The notes below the pieces were generated by a model, which did not search any database, had not been told where the DNA came from, and saw only the letters and a program-made list of their open reading frames with translations. Below, piece after piece: positions 37,128 to 45,450 of a stretch of 64,000 nucleotides of DNA (position 1 is the stretch's first letter; every line of letters starts with the position of its first letter). Both the position numbers and the translations under genes were made by a program. The DNA comes from Roseobacter sp. (GTDB lineage Bacteria > Pseudomonadota > Alphaproteobacteria > Rhodobacterales > Rhodobacteraceae): NCBI GenBank assembly GCA_015665415.1, contig JADFAE010000007.1, forward strand, positions 248,001 to 312,000, in the 5' to 3' direction.

Positions 37128-37790
37128 ATGTCGCTGGAAGAAATCAAATCCCGTATTCAAACCGCCGAAAACTCTGCCGGGCGCACCCCTGATGCGGTGC
37201 AGCTGATTGCGGTTTCCAAAGTGCAGCCCAATGCGCGGGTCGAAGCCGTGCTGAATGAGGGGCATCGCTGTTTTGGCGAAAACCGGGTGCAAGAGGCCCT
37301 GGGCAAATGGCCCGATTTTGCACAGCGGTTCTCAGGGCTTGATCTGCATCTGATTGGCCCCTTGCAGACCAACAAGGCGCGGCAGGCGATGGAGCTGTTT
37401 CAATCCATTCACACCCTGGATCGCCCCAAGCTGGCCAAGACACTCGCTCGATTGGCGCAGGAGCTGGGGCAATGCCCGGATCTGTTCATCCAGGTCAATA
37501 CCGGTGCTGAGCCACAAAAGGCCGGAATCCTTCCCGCGGATACGGATGATTTCATTTCCGAATGCCGTGCCCTGGATCTGCCGCTCAAGGGGTTGATGTG
37601 TATCCCCCCGGTCGCAGAGGATGCGGCAGAGCATTTCACCTTGTTGGCGGAAATGGCGGCGCGCAATGGGCTATCGGGGCTGTCCATGGGCATGAGTGGT
37701 GACTTTGAAACCGCGATCGCCCATGGTGCAACCCATGTCCGGGTTGGTTCCGCAATTTTTGGGGCCAGGGCTTATGGGCAAGAGGGCTAG
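37128..37790 (+). CDS. PLP homeostasis protein YggS family
   Basis: A 220-residue alanine-racemase-N-fold, PLP-binding protein (YggS/PROSC family) that maintains pyridoxal phosphate balance. The PLP lysine is Lys31 in LIAVSKVQP. FGENRVQEA, HLIGPLQTNK, LSMGMSGDFETAIAHGATHVRVGSAIFG are the family blocks. There is no catalytic C-terminal racemase domain. It is followed 27 bases later by the PEBP-like gene. Confidence 0.94.
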   Translation: MSLEEIKSRIQTAENSAGRTPDAVQLIAVSKVQPNARVEAVLNEGHRCFGENRVQEALGKWPDFAQRFSGLDLHLIGPLQTNKARQAMELFQSIHTLDRPKLAKTLARLAQELGQCPDLFIQVNTGAEPQKAGILPADTDDFISECRALDLPLKGLMCIPPVAEDAAEHFTLLAEMAARNGLSGLSMGMSGDFETAIAHGATHVRVGSAIFGARAYGQEG

Positions 37791-37817
37791 ACCGAAAACA
37801 GTGTGAGGTAAGTAATT

Positions 37818-38213
37818 ATGAAAAAGTCCATTTTGATCTTGGCTTTTCTGATGGGCGCAACCGGCGCTCAGGCAGGGGAGTTCTCTTTGAAATTTTCCTC
37901 CTGGGGCAATATTCCGAGCTGCACCACTGGAAACCCCAACAAGGTTGGCAACCCTGCCTTTGTGCTGAAGGGCCTGCCTGAGGGCACCACTTCGGTACAG
38001 TTCCGCCTCAAGGATCTGGATGTGCCCAGCTATAACCACGGCGGCAGCAAGCGGATCTCAATGTCCGCCGATGGCACTGTTCCCGCGGGGAGCTTCACCT
38101 ACAAAAGCCCATGCCCGCCAAGTGGTGTACATACCTATGAATGGACCGTGACGGCCCGTAAGGGGGGTAAGGTTCTGGCGCGGGCGACGGCGCAACGCCG
38201 CTATCCTGAGTAA
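37818..38213 (+). CDS. Exported PEBP/YbhB-like protein
   Basis: A 131-residue protein with a signal peptide (MKKSILILAFLMGATGAQAG) and a short phosphatidylethanolamine-binding-protein-like fold. LKDLDVPSYNHGG corresponds to the DPD-containing ligand loop, and YKSPCPPSGVHTYEWTV to the PxPPxGxHxY signature. Two cysteines (near 34 and 95) could form a disulphide. Bacterial members (YbhB/YbcL) have no settled function. It runs convergently into the L,D-transpeptidase gene with no gap. Confidence 0.8.
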   Translation: MKKSILILAFLMGATGAQAGEFSLKFSSWGNIPSCTTGNPNKVGNPAFVLKGLPEGTTSVQFRLKDLDVPSYNHGGSKRISMSADGTVPAGSFTYKSPCPPSGVHTYEWTVTARKGGKVLARATAQRRYPE

Positions 38214-38732
38214 CTAGCCCAGATTGGGGACCAGGACCCGCGTGCCTGGAACTACACGACTGGCCAACCAGTGCAGGTCACGGCGGCTGAAGGCAATGCA
38301 ACCTTCGGTGGGATAGCCGGGGCGGCGCCATTGGTGAATAAAAATAGCTGATCCCCTGCCGGCAATGGCGGGGGCCATGTTCCAGTCGAGCACCAGCACC
38401 AGATCATAAAGCGGATCCGCGCGGCGCAGCCTTTCGTGGCTGAACCCATAGGGCGCCGTGACCAGACTGTTATAGGCCTCATCCGCCCCGTCGTCTGACC
38501 AGAGATCCCTTGGCCCAATGGGCCGGGCCCAGGGCGCTGGGGGCGGTAGTCGATCCGGGCGATACAGCATGCCGGTGATGCGATGCACCCCCGTCGGAGT
38601 GGCGCCATCCCCTTCGCATTTGGTGCTGGAAATACCGCCCTTGCCGATAGTGCAAGGCAGTAGGGTCCCACAAAAGCGCAGCCCCTGTTTGGTCAGCACC
38701 AGATCCTGCGGGCGCGGCAGGGTCCCACTCAC
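38214..38732 (-). CDS. YkuD-family L,D-transpeptidase
   Basis: A 172-residue protein with the YkuD catalytic signature: His133 in IFIHQW, then TEGCIAFSRRDL with nucleophile Cys145. The family makes 3-3 peptidoglycan crosslinks or attaches lipoproteins. No obvious signal peptide or anchor is present at the chosen start, which overlaps ribA by four bases; so export is unclear. It belongs to the ErfK/YbiS/YcfS-like branch only broadly. Confidence 0.85.
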   Translation of the reverse strand: MSGTLPRPQDLVLTKQGLRFCGTLLPCTIGKGGISSTKCEGDGATPTGVHRITGMLYRPDRLPPPAPWARPIGPRDLWSDDGADEAYNSLVTAPYGFSHERLRRADPLYDLVLVLDWNMAPAIAGRGSAIFIHQWRRPGYPTEGCIAFSRRDLHWLASRVVPGTRVLVPNLG

Positions 38733-39817
38733 AGCATATGCCCGGACTTGGCAGCCTTGGTGGCCAGATAAGCCGCGTTATGGGCATTTTCGCCGACCTT
38801 GAGCGCGACGCGTTCGGTCACTTTGATGCCGGTATTCTCCATCATAGCGATCTTGTTGGGGTTGTTGGTCAGCAGACGTACCTGCGAGAACCCCAGTTTC
38901 TTGAGAATGGCAGCACCAAGGCGAAAATCACGCTCGTCGTCTTCAAAGCCAAGGCGGTGATTGGCCTCAACCGTGTCAAAGCCCTGATCCTGCAGGGAAT
39001 AGGCGCGCATTTTATTGGCAAGGCCAATGCCGCGTCCCTCCTGGTTGAGGTAAAGCAGGATGCCACTGCCCTGATCGCCCATCTGCGCGAGCGCCCCCTG
39101 CAGCTGAGGTCCGCAATCGCATTTCAAAGACCCCAGCACATCACCCGTGAAACAGGCGGAATGCAGACGGGCCAGAACCGGCTGGCTGCGGTCGGCGCGG
39201 CCAATCTCGATGGCGTAATGTTCTTCGCCCCCATCTTCGGGGCGAAAGATATGCAGCCGCCCTGCTTCTGCGGCGAGCATCGGCAGGCGGGCTGCGGCCA
39301 CCGGATGCAATGGCGAGCTTTGGCTTAGCAGGGGTTCGGCCGCAGCTTGGGGCAGAAGGGTCAGCCCGTGCTCGGCGGCGAATTGCGCCGCTCCTTCCAG
39401 CGGAACCAACAGTGTGGCGGGTAACAGGCGCGCGGATTTGACCAGGGCGATGGCCAGACGGTGCAGCGCAGCAGAGCCACCGCGTTCGCTGATGAGGGGG
39501 CCTTTCATTGGCATGCTGAGGTCATCTGCCGGATCGGCCAGCGCCTGAATCCAGTCGATTTGGGCTTCTGCAGGAACCTGAATGCGGGCGGTGTCGCCGT
39601 CATAGGCATGGGCCTTTAGGGTCTCGGCGCGCCGCGCGGTCAGGGCCAGGGTCACGGGTCCCATGGCCTGCAGATCCTGCAGGCGCTCTGGGGTCAGGCT
39701 TTCGGCGGCGATGGCGAGAGCGGCCCCCGACCCATCGCTGAGCACAACAGGCAGACCCATACGCAAATCGACTCGGGCGCGGGCCAGCAGTTCTAGGGGC
39801 GTGGGAAACAGGCTCAT
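38729..39817 (-). CDS. ribA: GTP cyclohydrolase II RibA with N-terminal extension
   Basis: A 362-residue protein whose C-terminal half (about 165-362) is a complete GTP cyclohydrolase II: zinc ligands Cys222, Cys233 and Cys235 (SACFTGDVLGSLKCDCG), catalytic NQEGRGIGLANK, and LLTNNPNKI. It opens the GTP ring to start riboflavin synthesis. The N-terminal 160 residues resemble a degenerate DHBP-synthase-like region and lack its acidic active-site motif, as in other alphaproteobacterial RibA proteins. I choose ATG 39817 (MSLFPTP); 39826 is possible. It is coupled to the downstream LDT gene. Confidence 0.92.
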   Translation of the reverse strand: MSLFPTPLELLARARVDLRMGLPVVLSDGSGAALAIAAESLTPERLQDLQAMGPVTLALTARRAETLKAHAYDGDTARIQVPAEAQIDWIQALADPADDLSMPMKGPLISERGGSAALHRLAIALVKSARLLPATLLVPLEGAAQFAAEHGLTLLPQAAAEPLLSQSSPLHPVAAARLPMLAAEAGRLHIFRPEDGGEEHYAIEIGRADRSQPVLARLHSACFTGDVLGSLKCDCGPQLQGALAQMGDQGSGILLYLNQEGRGIGLANKMRAYSLQDQGFDTVEANHRLGFEDDERDFRLGAAILKKLGFSQVRLLTNNPNKIAMMENTGIKVTERVALKVGENAHNAAYLATKAAKSGHML

Positions 39818-39989
39818 GCGGGGCATTCCGAAGTTCGTGACATTATAACAGTTCTTTCCTAGGCGCATTTCTGACGGAAGTGAAACATTTCCTGCTCCTC
39901 GGACACGTCGGCGTGAGACTATTGCAGCAATACTTGTCGTTTGCGAGAGGCGGGCGCATCTGTCATTCACGGCAACAGGAGGTAGTCCA

Positions 39990-40676
39990 ATGGCGCAACT
40001 GAAGAAAATTCTGCTGGTAGACGATGATGAGGACCTGCGCGAGGCCCTGAGCGAGCAATTGGTGATGACCGAGGACTTTGACGTCTTTGAGGCCGACAGC
40101 GGCCAGTCGGCAATGGAGCGTGCCAAGGAAGCGCTTTATGATCTGGTGATCCTGGATGTTGGCTTGCCCGATACAGACGGTCGTGAGCTGTGCCGCCTGA
40201 TGCGCAAACAGGGGGTCAAGGCTCCGATTCTGATGTTGACCGGGCACGACAGCGATGCGGATACCATTCTGGGGTTGGATGCAGGTGCCAATGACTATGT
40301 CTCCAAGCCGTTCAAATTTCCGGTGCTCTTGGCGCGTATTCGTGCCCAGTTGCGTCAGCATGAACAGTCCGAGGACGCCGTATTTGTGCTGGGACCCTAT
40401 ACTTTCAAGCCGGCCATGAAGATGCTGGTCAGCGAAGATGATCGCAAGATCCGCCTCACTGAGAAAGAGACCAATATCCTCAAGTTTCTGTATCGCTCCA
40501 ATGACGGGGTGGTGGCGCGCGATGTGCTGCTGCACGAGGTCTGGGGCTACAATGCCGGGGTCACCACCCATACGCTGGAAACCCATATCTATCGGCTGCG
40601 CCAAAAGATCGAGCCCGATCCGTCCAATGCCCGTATTCTGGTGACGGAATCGGGTGGTTACCGGCTGGTCAACTAG
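39990..40676 (+). CDS. OmpR-family response regulator (orphan)
   Basis: A 228-residue regulator. Receiver domain (1-120): acidic pocket Asp11-Asp13, phospho-acceptor Asp56 (LVILDVGLP), Thr84 region MLTGHD and Lys106 (YVSKPF). The C-terminal winged helix (130-226) is IRLTEKETNILKFL to THTLETHIYRLRQKIE and GGYRLVN. GGAGG lies at proper spacing before the ATG. No histidine kinase is adjacent. Conserved orphan OmpR regulators such as CenR occur in this order; I cannot confirm that assignment. Confidence 0.93.
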   Translation: MAQLKKILLVDDDEDLREALSEQLVMTEDFDVFEADSGQSAMERAKEALYDLVILDVGLPDTDGRELCRLMRKQGVKAPILMLTGHDSDADTILGLDAGANDYVSKPFKFPVLLARIRAQLRQHEQSEDAVFVLGPYTFKPAMKMLVSEDDRKIRLTEKETNILKFLYRSNDGVVARDVLLHEVWGYNAGVTTHTLETHIYRLRQKIEPDPSNARILVTESGGYRLVN

Positions 40677-40781
40677 ACCCCAAACTCTTGATGCAGATCA
40701 AAGACGTGTTTTTCAGTCACCTTTAATCTCCTCCTATCCCGCACATATCCGGGTCAAGATATGTACCTCCCTGTTGGACTT

Positions 40782-40809
40782 GGCCGGGCGCAGTGCCCGG
40801 CCTTTTTTT
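40782..40809 (+). terminator. Rho-independent terminator after the response regulator
   Basis: GGCCGGGC-GCAGT-GCCCGGCC, a perfect 8-bp stem followed by seven T, between convergent genes. Confidence 0.95.
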
Positions 40810-40810
40810 G

Positions 40811-41920
40811 TCAGCGTTGCAACAGGCGTAGGCGGCTTTCGAATTCACCCCGGTCTACATAGCAGCCATGGAGATGGCGAAAGCCTGTTTGCGGATCAAA
40901 AGCTTCGCGGCCATGCAAGACACGGCGGTTGTCAAAGACCACCATCTCACCGCCTTGGAGTTTGAGCGTTACCAGGTAATCCGCATGTCGGGTCATGATC
41001 ATATATTGGCGATAGGCCCGGTAGTAGCGCGACATCAGACTAGGCGCGAGGTCGAGAATATCGGCGAGATGCGCGTTGAAGCAGATCTCGATGACTTCGC
41101 CCTGTTCATCCAGATTGATGACCTTTTTGCGGTTGCGAATATCTGTGTCCTGATCATGGAACCGGAAGGGGATTGAGACTGTGGACAACAGCTCAAAAGC
41201 CTCTGGATCAGAGCGGCGCAGATCCTCGGCAATGGCATAACCGTCGCAGAACAACGAACCGCCACCCTGAGCCTCATTGGCAAGGCAATGCAGGAACTGA
41301 AAGCCGGGCGGCAGTTCCTGGTTGGTCAGATCCGTATGCAGCGGCAGGGCAATCGGGGTATAGGCCAGATTGTTGGGGTTGGGCTTGGACTGCACTTCAA
41401 AGGTTTGCCCAAAATTGGTTTCACGCAAAAAGCCGATGCGGCGGGCAACATCCATGCCACCCTCGATGTTGTCTGCCAGGCCTTCGACGATGGAACAGCC
41501 AAACCTCTGCGTCTGGACCAGCCAGTCCTGCAACGCGGCATCCGAGGCCAGGACCTCTTGGGCAGTGGCACGGGGTACGCCCGCGGCACCCAAATCTTGA
41601 CGCCAGTGGTGAAACCCGGTGCGTGCTGGGTCTGTGGCCGATTGGCCAGGTCGATGCGCGCTGAGCCAGCTGAGGTCAAACGCAGTGACGCTGTCGTCGC
41701 CCTGCCACCAGATCGTCAAAGTCTGGCTATTGGCCTCGATCTTCTTTGGTGTGATGTCGAGCGGAATAGTGGTCAGATCGGTGATCCGCTCCTGGGTTTG
41801 GGGATGAAATCCTGCGGGATCATTGTCACGCAGCCAAATGTAAGGAAAATCGGCGCAGCTGCCATCGGTAAAATCGATGTGCACCAGGGCGTCGTCGCAA
41901 CGAAGGGTGGCATTGGCCAT
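40811..41920 (-). CDS. Gamma-butyrobetaine hydroxylase-like Fe(II)/2-oxoglutarate dioxygenase
   Basis: A 369-residue TauD-fold dioxygenase with an N-terminal GBBH-like (DUF971-type) domain (DFPYIWLRDND at about 24-34). Iron ligands are His195 and Asp197 (PLHTDLTNQ) and His336 (RVLHGREAF). FDNRRVLHG and the C-terminal Arg region bind 2-oxoglutarate. In GBBH the first domain binds zinc through cysteines after WLRDN; these are missing here. Hydroxylation of gamma-butyrobetaine or trimethyllysine to feed carnitine metabolism is plausible. Start ATG 41920 follows GAGG; ATG 41935 lacks a ribosome site. Confidence 0.88.
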   Translation of the reverse strand: MANATLRCDDALVHIDFTDGSCADFPYIWLRDNDPAGFHPQTQERITDLTTIPLDITPKKIEANSQTLTIWWQGDDSVTAFDLSWLSAHRPGQSATDPARTGFHHWRQDLGAAGVPRATAQEVLASDAALQDWLVQTQRFGCSIVEGLADNIEGGMDVARRIGFLRETNFGQTFEVQSKPNPNNLAYTPIALPLHTDLTNQELPPGFQFLHCLANEAQGGGSLFCDGYAIAEDLRRSDPEAFELLSTVSIPFRFHDQDTDIRNRKKVINLDEQGEVIEICFNAHLADILDLAPSLMSRYYRAYRQYMIMTRHADYLVTLKLQGGEMVVFDNRRVLHGREAFDPQTGFRHLHGCYVDRGEFESRLRLLQR

Positions 41921-42281
41921 GTCAAAGGCCTCCATGAAAGCGCATGTAGTTAGACATGCTGGTCTGTAATGTTGGGGAGTATTGTGGGGCGGTCAGCCCG
42001 GCAGGCCCTGTGCAGGGGGCGGCCACCAATCATAGGCTTTCTTGTAGGGATGCCCGGGGCGCTGGCCCAGAACAACGGCATGGAGTGGCACGAGCGATAA
42101 GCCTTTTGTCGCGAGTCGTCGGCCGTGTACTTGCTAAGGCTGCTGAAAATTTGCAAGCGTATTTCACGTCGAATGGCATGCCAGCCTAGAAAAGCAGTAG
42201 CAATCCGCTTTCGGGGCTAGAGGTTCCCCTTCTGTTCATGCAAGTCTACGCAAAATGCCTCTAGGAAGAGAGAGAACGCGC
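41921..42281. other. Intergenic region between GBBH-like gene and xthA, with a possible short ORF remnant
   Basis: This 361-base gap holds the divergent promoters for the dioxygenase and xthA. On the minus strand, about 42091 down to 41996, a frame opening at a GTG encodes about 32 residues including GHPYKKAYDWWPPPAQG before a TGA. It is preceded 30 bases earlier by an in-frame TAG. The compositional character looks protein-like, so it may be a very small gene or the 3' relic of a lost gene. I recognise no family. Nothing else is evident. Confidence 0.35.
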
Positions 42282-43070
42282 ATGCCCTTTACCCTGGCCA
42301 CCTGGAATATCAACTCTGTCCGTCTGCGCGAGGGCTTGGTTCTCAAGCTGATGCAGGAAGAAGCGCCGGATGTGCTTTGCCTGCAGGAATGCAAAAGTCC
42401 GGTGGACAAGATCCCGCTCGAAGGCTTTGCCGAACTGGGCTACCGCCACATCGTGGCGCGGGGGCAAAAGGGGTATAATGGCGTGGCGATCCTGTCGAAA
42501 CTGCCGATCAAGGAAGTGGCAGCAGAGGATTTTGCCGATCTCGGACATGCCCGCCATATCGCAGGCCAGTTGGAAAACGGCGTCACGATCCATAATTTTT
42601 ATGTGCCTGCGGGCGGCGACAAGCCAGACCGCGAGGTGAACGAGAAATTTGGTCAGAAGCTCGATTACCTGACCGAGATGCGGGATTGGTTCAAGGGCAC
42701 CCGCCCGGAGAAGTCGATTCTGGTGGGGGATCTTAACATTGCCCCGCGCGCCGACGATGTCTGGGATCACAAGAAGATGCTGAAGGTGGTCAGCCACACA
42801 CCCATCGAAGTGGAGCATCTGGCTGAGGTTCAGCAGGCCGGGGATTGGGCGGATGTCACCCGAGCGGATATCCCCGAGGGGCTGCTGTATAGTTGGTGGA
42901 GCTATCGGGCCAAGGACTGGGATGGAGCCGACAAGGGCCGTCGTCTGGATCACGTCTGGGCCACTGGCGATATCAAGAACTCTGCCCATTCCAGCCGGGT
43001 ATTGCGGTCGGCGCGGGGCTGGGAAAAGCCCAGCGATCACGCACCGGTTTTTGCCAGCTTCGATCTCTGA
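42282..43070 (+). CDS. xthA: Exodeoxyribonuclease III
   Basis: A 262-residue AP endonuclease/3'-5' exonuclease of the EEP fold for base-excision repair. TWNINSVR, the metal-binding Glu in LCLQECK, KGYNGVAILSK, the catalytic GDLNIAPRADDVWD, and the terminal SDHAPVFASF His are all present. Start ATG 42282 precedes MPFTLATWN; upstream in-frame starts would add non-homologous residues. It is followed by a repeat-bearing gap. Confidence 0.95.
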   Translation: MPFTLATWNINSVRLREGLVLKLMQEEAPDVLCLQECKSPVDKIPLEGFAELGYRHIVARGQKGYNGVAILSKLPIKEVAAEDFADLGHARHIAGQLENGVTIHNFYVPAGGDKPDREVNEKFGQKLDYLTEMRDWFKGTRPEKSILVGDLNIAPRADDVWDHKKMLKVVSHTPIEVEHLAEVQQAGDWADVTRADIPEGLLYSWWSYRAKDWDGADKGRRLDHVWATGDIKNSAHSSRVLRSARGWEKPSDHAPVFASFDL

Positions 43071-43087
43071 GAAACAGATAGCCGAGG

Positions 43088-43144
43088 GGGGCTCCCGCCT
43101 GCTTTGGGGCATTGACATGCCCCTGCACAGTTGGGCCTGGCGCC
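43088..43144 (+). repeat. Intergenic repeat family A, copy 2
   Basis: A 57-base element from GGGGCTCCCGC (43088-43098) to TTGGGCCTGGCGCC (43131-43144). The core is a perfect hairpin GGGGCAT-TGAC-ATGCCCC (43106-43123). Just after it CGCGCTGACGCGCGGCGCG adds further dyad-like sequence. It lies between xthA and cnoX. Confidence 0.65.
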
Positions 43145-43310
43145 GCGCTGACGCGCGGCGCGGTTGCGTCTGGTCGGGTCTGGACCGGGCCTCGCAAGGG
43201 GGGCGACCCTGGGTCGCGCCGTGCCTTTCGCAACTCCTCTCTTGGTTTCTGGGCAGCATGACTTCATATAGGGGCCAACAGAGGCCAGGCTTCAAACGGA
43301 GAAGATTGAG

Positions 43311-44246
43311 ATGATGGATATTATTGGCGGAGCGGGCACCGCAGCCCCCGCAGGTGATCTGATCAAGGACGTCGGCGAGGCGACCTTTATGCAGGATGTG
43401 GTCGAGGCCTCGATGCAGGCACCGGTGATTGTTGATTTCTGGGCACCCTGGTGTGGTCCCTGCAAGACTCTGGGCCCAGCCCTGGAAACTGTAGTGACCA
43501 AAGCCAAGGGCGCGGTCACGATGGCCAAGGTCAATGTGGATGAAAATCAGCGGCTGGTTCAGGCGCTGTCGCAGCAGGGGCTGCCGCTGCAATCGATCCC
43601 CACGGTGGTTGCCTTTGTCGAAGGCCGCCCCATTGATATGTTCCAGGGCAATGTGCCGCCAAGCGAGATCGAGGCCTTTGTGAACAAGGCGATCGAGGCC
43701 GCCGGAGGCAGCGCTGATGGCGGCCTGGCCGAGGCGCTGGACGTGGCTGAACAAATGCTGGCGGACGGCGAAGCTGCGGATGCCGCAGAGACCTTTGCAG
43801 CGATCCTTGGCGAAGACGACAAAAGTGCGGCGGCCTATTCCGGCCTGGCCCGGGCCCATATCGCGCTTGAGGATCTGGATCAGGCTGAGGCGGTTCTGAA
43901 CGGCGTTCCGGCAGAGATTTCCGAGGCGGCAGAGATCGAGGCGGCACGTGCCCAGATCGAACTGGCGCGGCAGGCAGAGAGTGCGGGGCCGGTGGCGGAG
44001 CTTGCGGCCCAGGTCGCGGCCAATCCTGAAGATCTGGGGGCGCGGTTCGAGCTGGCACAGGCGTTGCACGCTGCGGGGGATGCCGAGGCCGCCGTGGCTG
44101 AACTGTTGGAGCTGTTCCGGCGGGACCGGGAGTGGAACGAAGGGGCCGCCAAGACCCAGTTGTTCACCATCTTTGACGCTTTGCAGCCAAATGATCCGGT
44201 GGTGTTGAATGGCCGCCGCAAGTTGAGCTCTCTGATATTTGCCTAA
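43311..44246 (+). CDS. cnoX: Thioredoxin-TPR co-chaperedoxin CnoX (YbbN)
   Basis: A 311-residue protein with an N-terminal thioredoxin domain (about 15-130) followed by TPR-like helical repeats (about 135-300). The redox motif is intact WCGPC with Cys48 and Cys51; E. coli CnoX has a degenerate motif, while alphaproteobacterial forms often keep it and reduce thiols. It protects unfolded proteins and hands them to GroEL or DnaK. GGAGAAG precedes the start; two adjacent ATGs (43311 and 43314) are possible. The LonN-type gene follows 27 bases later. Confidence 0.93.
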   Translation: MMDIIGGAGTAAPAGDLIKDVGEATFMQDVVEASMQAPVIVDFWAPWCGPCKTLGPALETVVTKAKGAVTMAKVNVDENQRLVQALSQQGLPLQSIPTVVAFVEGRPIDMFQGNVPPSEIEAFVNKAIEAAGGSADGGLAEALDVAEQMLADGEAADAAETFAAILGEDDKSAAAYSGLARAHIALEDLDQAEAVLNGVPAEISEAAEIEAARAQIELARQAESAGPVAELAAQVAANPEDLGARFELAQALHAAGDAEAAVAELLELFRRDREWNEGAAKTQLFTIFDALQPNDPVVLNGRRKLSSLIFA

Positions 44247-44273
44247 TCGGGTCGCCGCCCTACAGTAAAGCTC

Positions 44274-44912
44274 ATGTTCCAATCTGCGAGCCTGCCGGAC
44301 ACCATTTCTGTATTTCCCTTGCCCGGGGCGGTTCTACTGCCCCGGGCGCGTTTGCCGCTGCATATATTTGAGCCCCGCTATCTTCAGATGCTGGAGGATG
44401 CGCTGAAGACACCCCAGCGCCTGATCGGCATGGTGCAGCCCTGTCCCGGGGAGGAGGGGGAAGCGCTGCATGCGATTGGCTGTGCTGGCCGGGTGACGCA
44501 ATTCTCGGAGACGGAGGATGGCCGCTATCTGATCACCCTGTCGGGCATCTCCAGATTTCGCATCCTGGGTGAAATCTCAGGCTTCAGCCCCTATCGTCGT
44601 TGCGAAGTGAGCTGGTCTGGCTTTGAGCGTGATTTGGGACGCAGTGAAGCGGATGAAGGCTTTGACCGGGTCCGGTTTCTGGCGCTTTTGGGGCGGTTCT
44701 TTGAAGCCCGTGGCCTGTCCACGGATTGGGGGTCGCTGCAGGACGCTGATGATGAGCTGTTGATCAATTCACTGTCGATGTTGCTGGAGTTCGAGTTGGA
44801 AGACAAACAGGCCTTGCTCGAGGCGCCCTGCCTTGTCACAAGGCGGGAAACCTTGGTGACATTGATCGAATTTGCCCTCCGGGGCGGGAGCTATGAGGAA
44901 ATTTTGCAATGA
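44274..44912 (+). CDS. Lon N-terminal substrate-binding domain protein
   Basis: A 212-residue stand-alone Lon-N (LON_substr_bdg) domain: [28 protein letters not shown] opens it, and [29 protein letters not shown] follows. No ATPase or protease domain is fused. Its partner is unknown. It lies between cnoX and Trm112 genes, overlapping the latter by four bases, so a link to protein quality control is suggested. Confidence 0.92.
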   Translation: MFQSASLPDTISVFPLPGAVLLPRARLPLHIFEPRYLQMLEDALKTPQRLIGMVQPCPGEEGEALHAIGCAGRVTQFSETEDGRYLITLSGISRFRILGEISGFSPYRRCEVSWSGFERDLGRSEADEGFDRVRFLALLGRFFEARGLSTDWGSLQDADDELLINSLSMLLEFELEDKQALLEAPCLVTRRETLVTLIEFALRGGSYEEILQ

Positions 44913-45097
44913 GTGAGGCAAAGACCGTGGCGTTTGATCGTCACATGCTGGAGGCTCTGGTCTGTCCAAAAACCCAAGGGGTATTGGAATATGATGCCGA
45001 GGCGCAGGAGCTGATTTCCAAGGCTGCCAATCTGGCCTTTCCGATCCGCAATGGCATTCCGGTCATGTTGCTTGATGAAGCACGGGTGCTTGAATAA
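44909..45097 (+). CDS. Trm112 family protein
   Basis: A 62-residue Trm112/YcaR-like protein: [17 protein letters not shown], then [17 protein letters not shown]. In eukaryotes and archaea Trm112 activates methyltransferases; bacterial members are poorly defined and retain only one of the usual cysteines here (Cys20). Start overlaps the LonN stop by ATGA. It is the last gene of the cnoX unit. Confidence 0.93.
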   Translation: MSEAKTVAFDRHMLEALVCPKTQGVLEYDAEAQELISKAANLAFPIRNGIPVMLLDEARVLE

Positions 45098-45178
45098 CAT
45101 CTGGGATCAAGACTGCGCTTGTCAGGCGCTTGTTCAAGGCTCACGCAAACTATCTATCTGGTCGCCGAGACAGGCGGC

Positions 45179-45237
45179 GGGGCTCCCGCGCCCTCAGATG
45201 CCCCGTTGGGGCCTCTTGGAGGCCTTGGGCCGGGCGC
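45179..45237 (+). repeat. Intergenic repeat family A, copy 3
   Basis: A 59-base element from GGGGCTCCCGC (45179-45189) to TTGGGCCGGGCGC (45225-45237). The core holds GCCCC-GTT-GGGGC (45200-45212) and an adjacent GGCC/GGCC dyad. Confidence 0.7.
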
Positions 45238-45364
45238 TGTGCTGTCGCACAGCGCAAGCGCTCCAAATTGCAGGGGCAACAATGCAACACCGGACTCGTC
45301 TGGCCGCGTGGTTCACGCTGATCATACCCTGGCTCTGCGCGCTGAAGCGCCTTGCCAAAGGCAA

Positions 45365-45423
45365 GGCGCCCGGCCCAATGGGACCGGGGCAATCTTTGAT
45401 TGTTCGGGACGGGCGGGAGCCCC
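45365..45423 (-). repeat. Intergenic repeat family A, copy 4 (reverse)
   Basis: A 59-base element in reverse: GGCGCCCGGCCCAA (45365-45378) to GCGGGAGCCCC (45413-45423). Its core is CAATC-TTT-GATTG (45390-45402), unrelated to the cores of the other copies. Confidence 0.7.
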
Positions 45424-45450
45424 TCTTTGTATCTGGCGCAGTACGGCGGC

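Larger units (their letters stand above)
45098..45450. other. Intergenic region with two inverted repeat-A elements
   Basis: The 353 bases between the convergent Trm112 and ubiH-like genes contain no supported gene, although several overlapping frames stay open because of high G+C. Two family A elements lie here in opposite orientation (45179-45237 forward, 45365-45423 reverse), together with extra dyads such as GTGCTGTCGCACAGCGC near 45238 and GCCTTGCCAAAGGCAAGGC near 45350. Confidence 0.7.

Noticed and set aside
42261-44282. Minus-strand open frame of 673 codons
   Set aside because: Spans xthA, an intergenic repeat and cnoX in antisense. Both sense genes have full active-site motifs.
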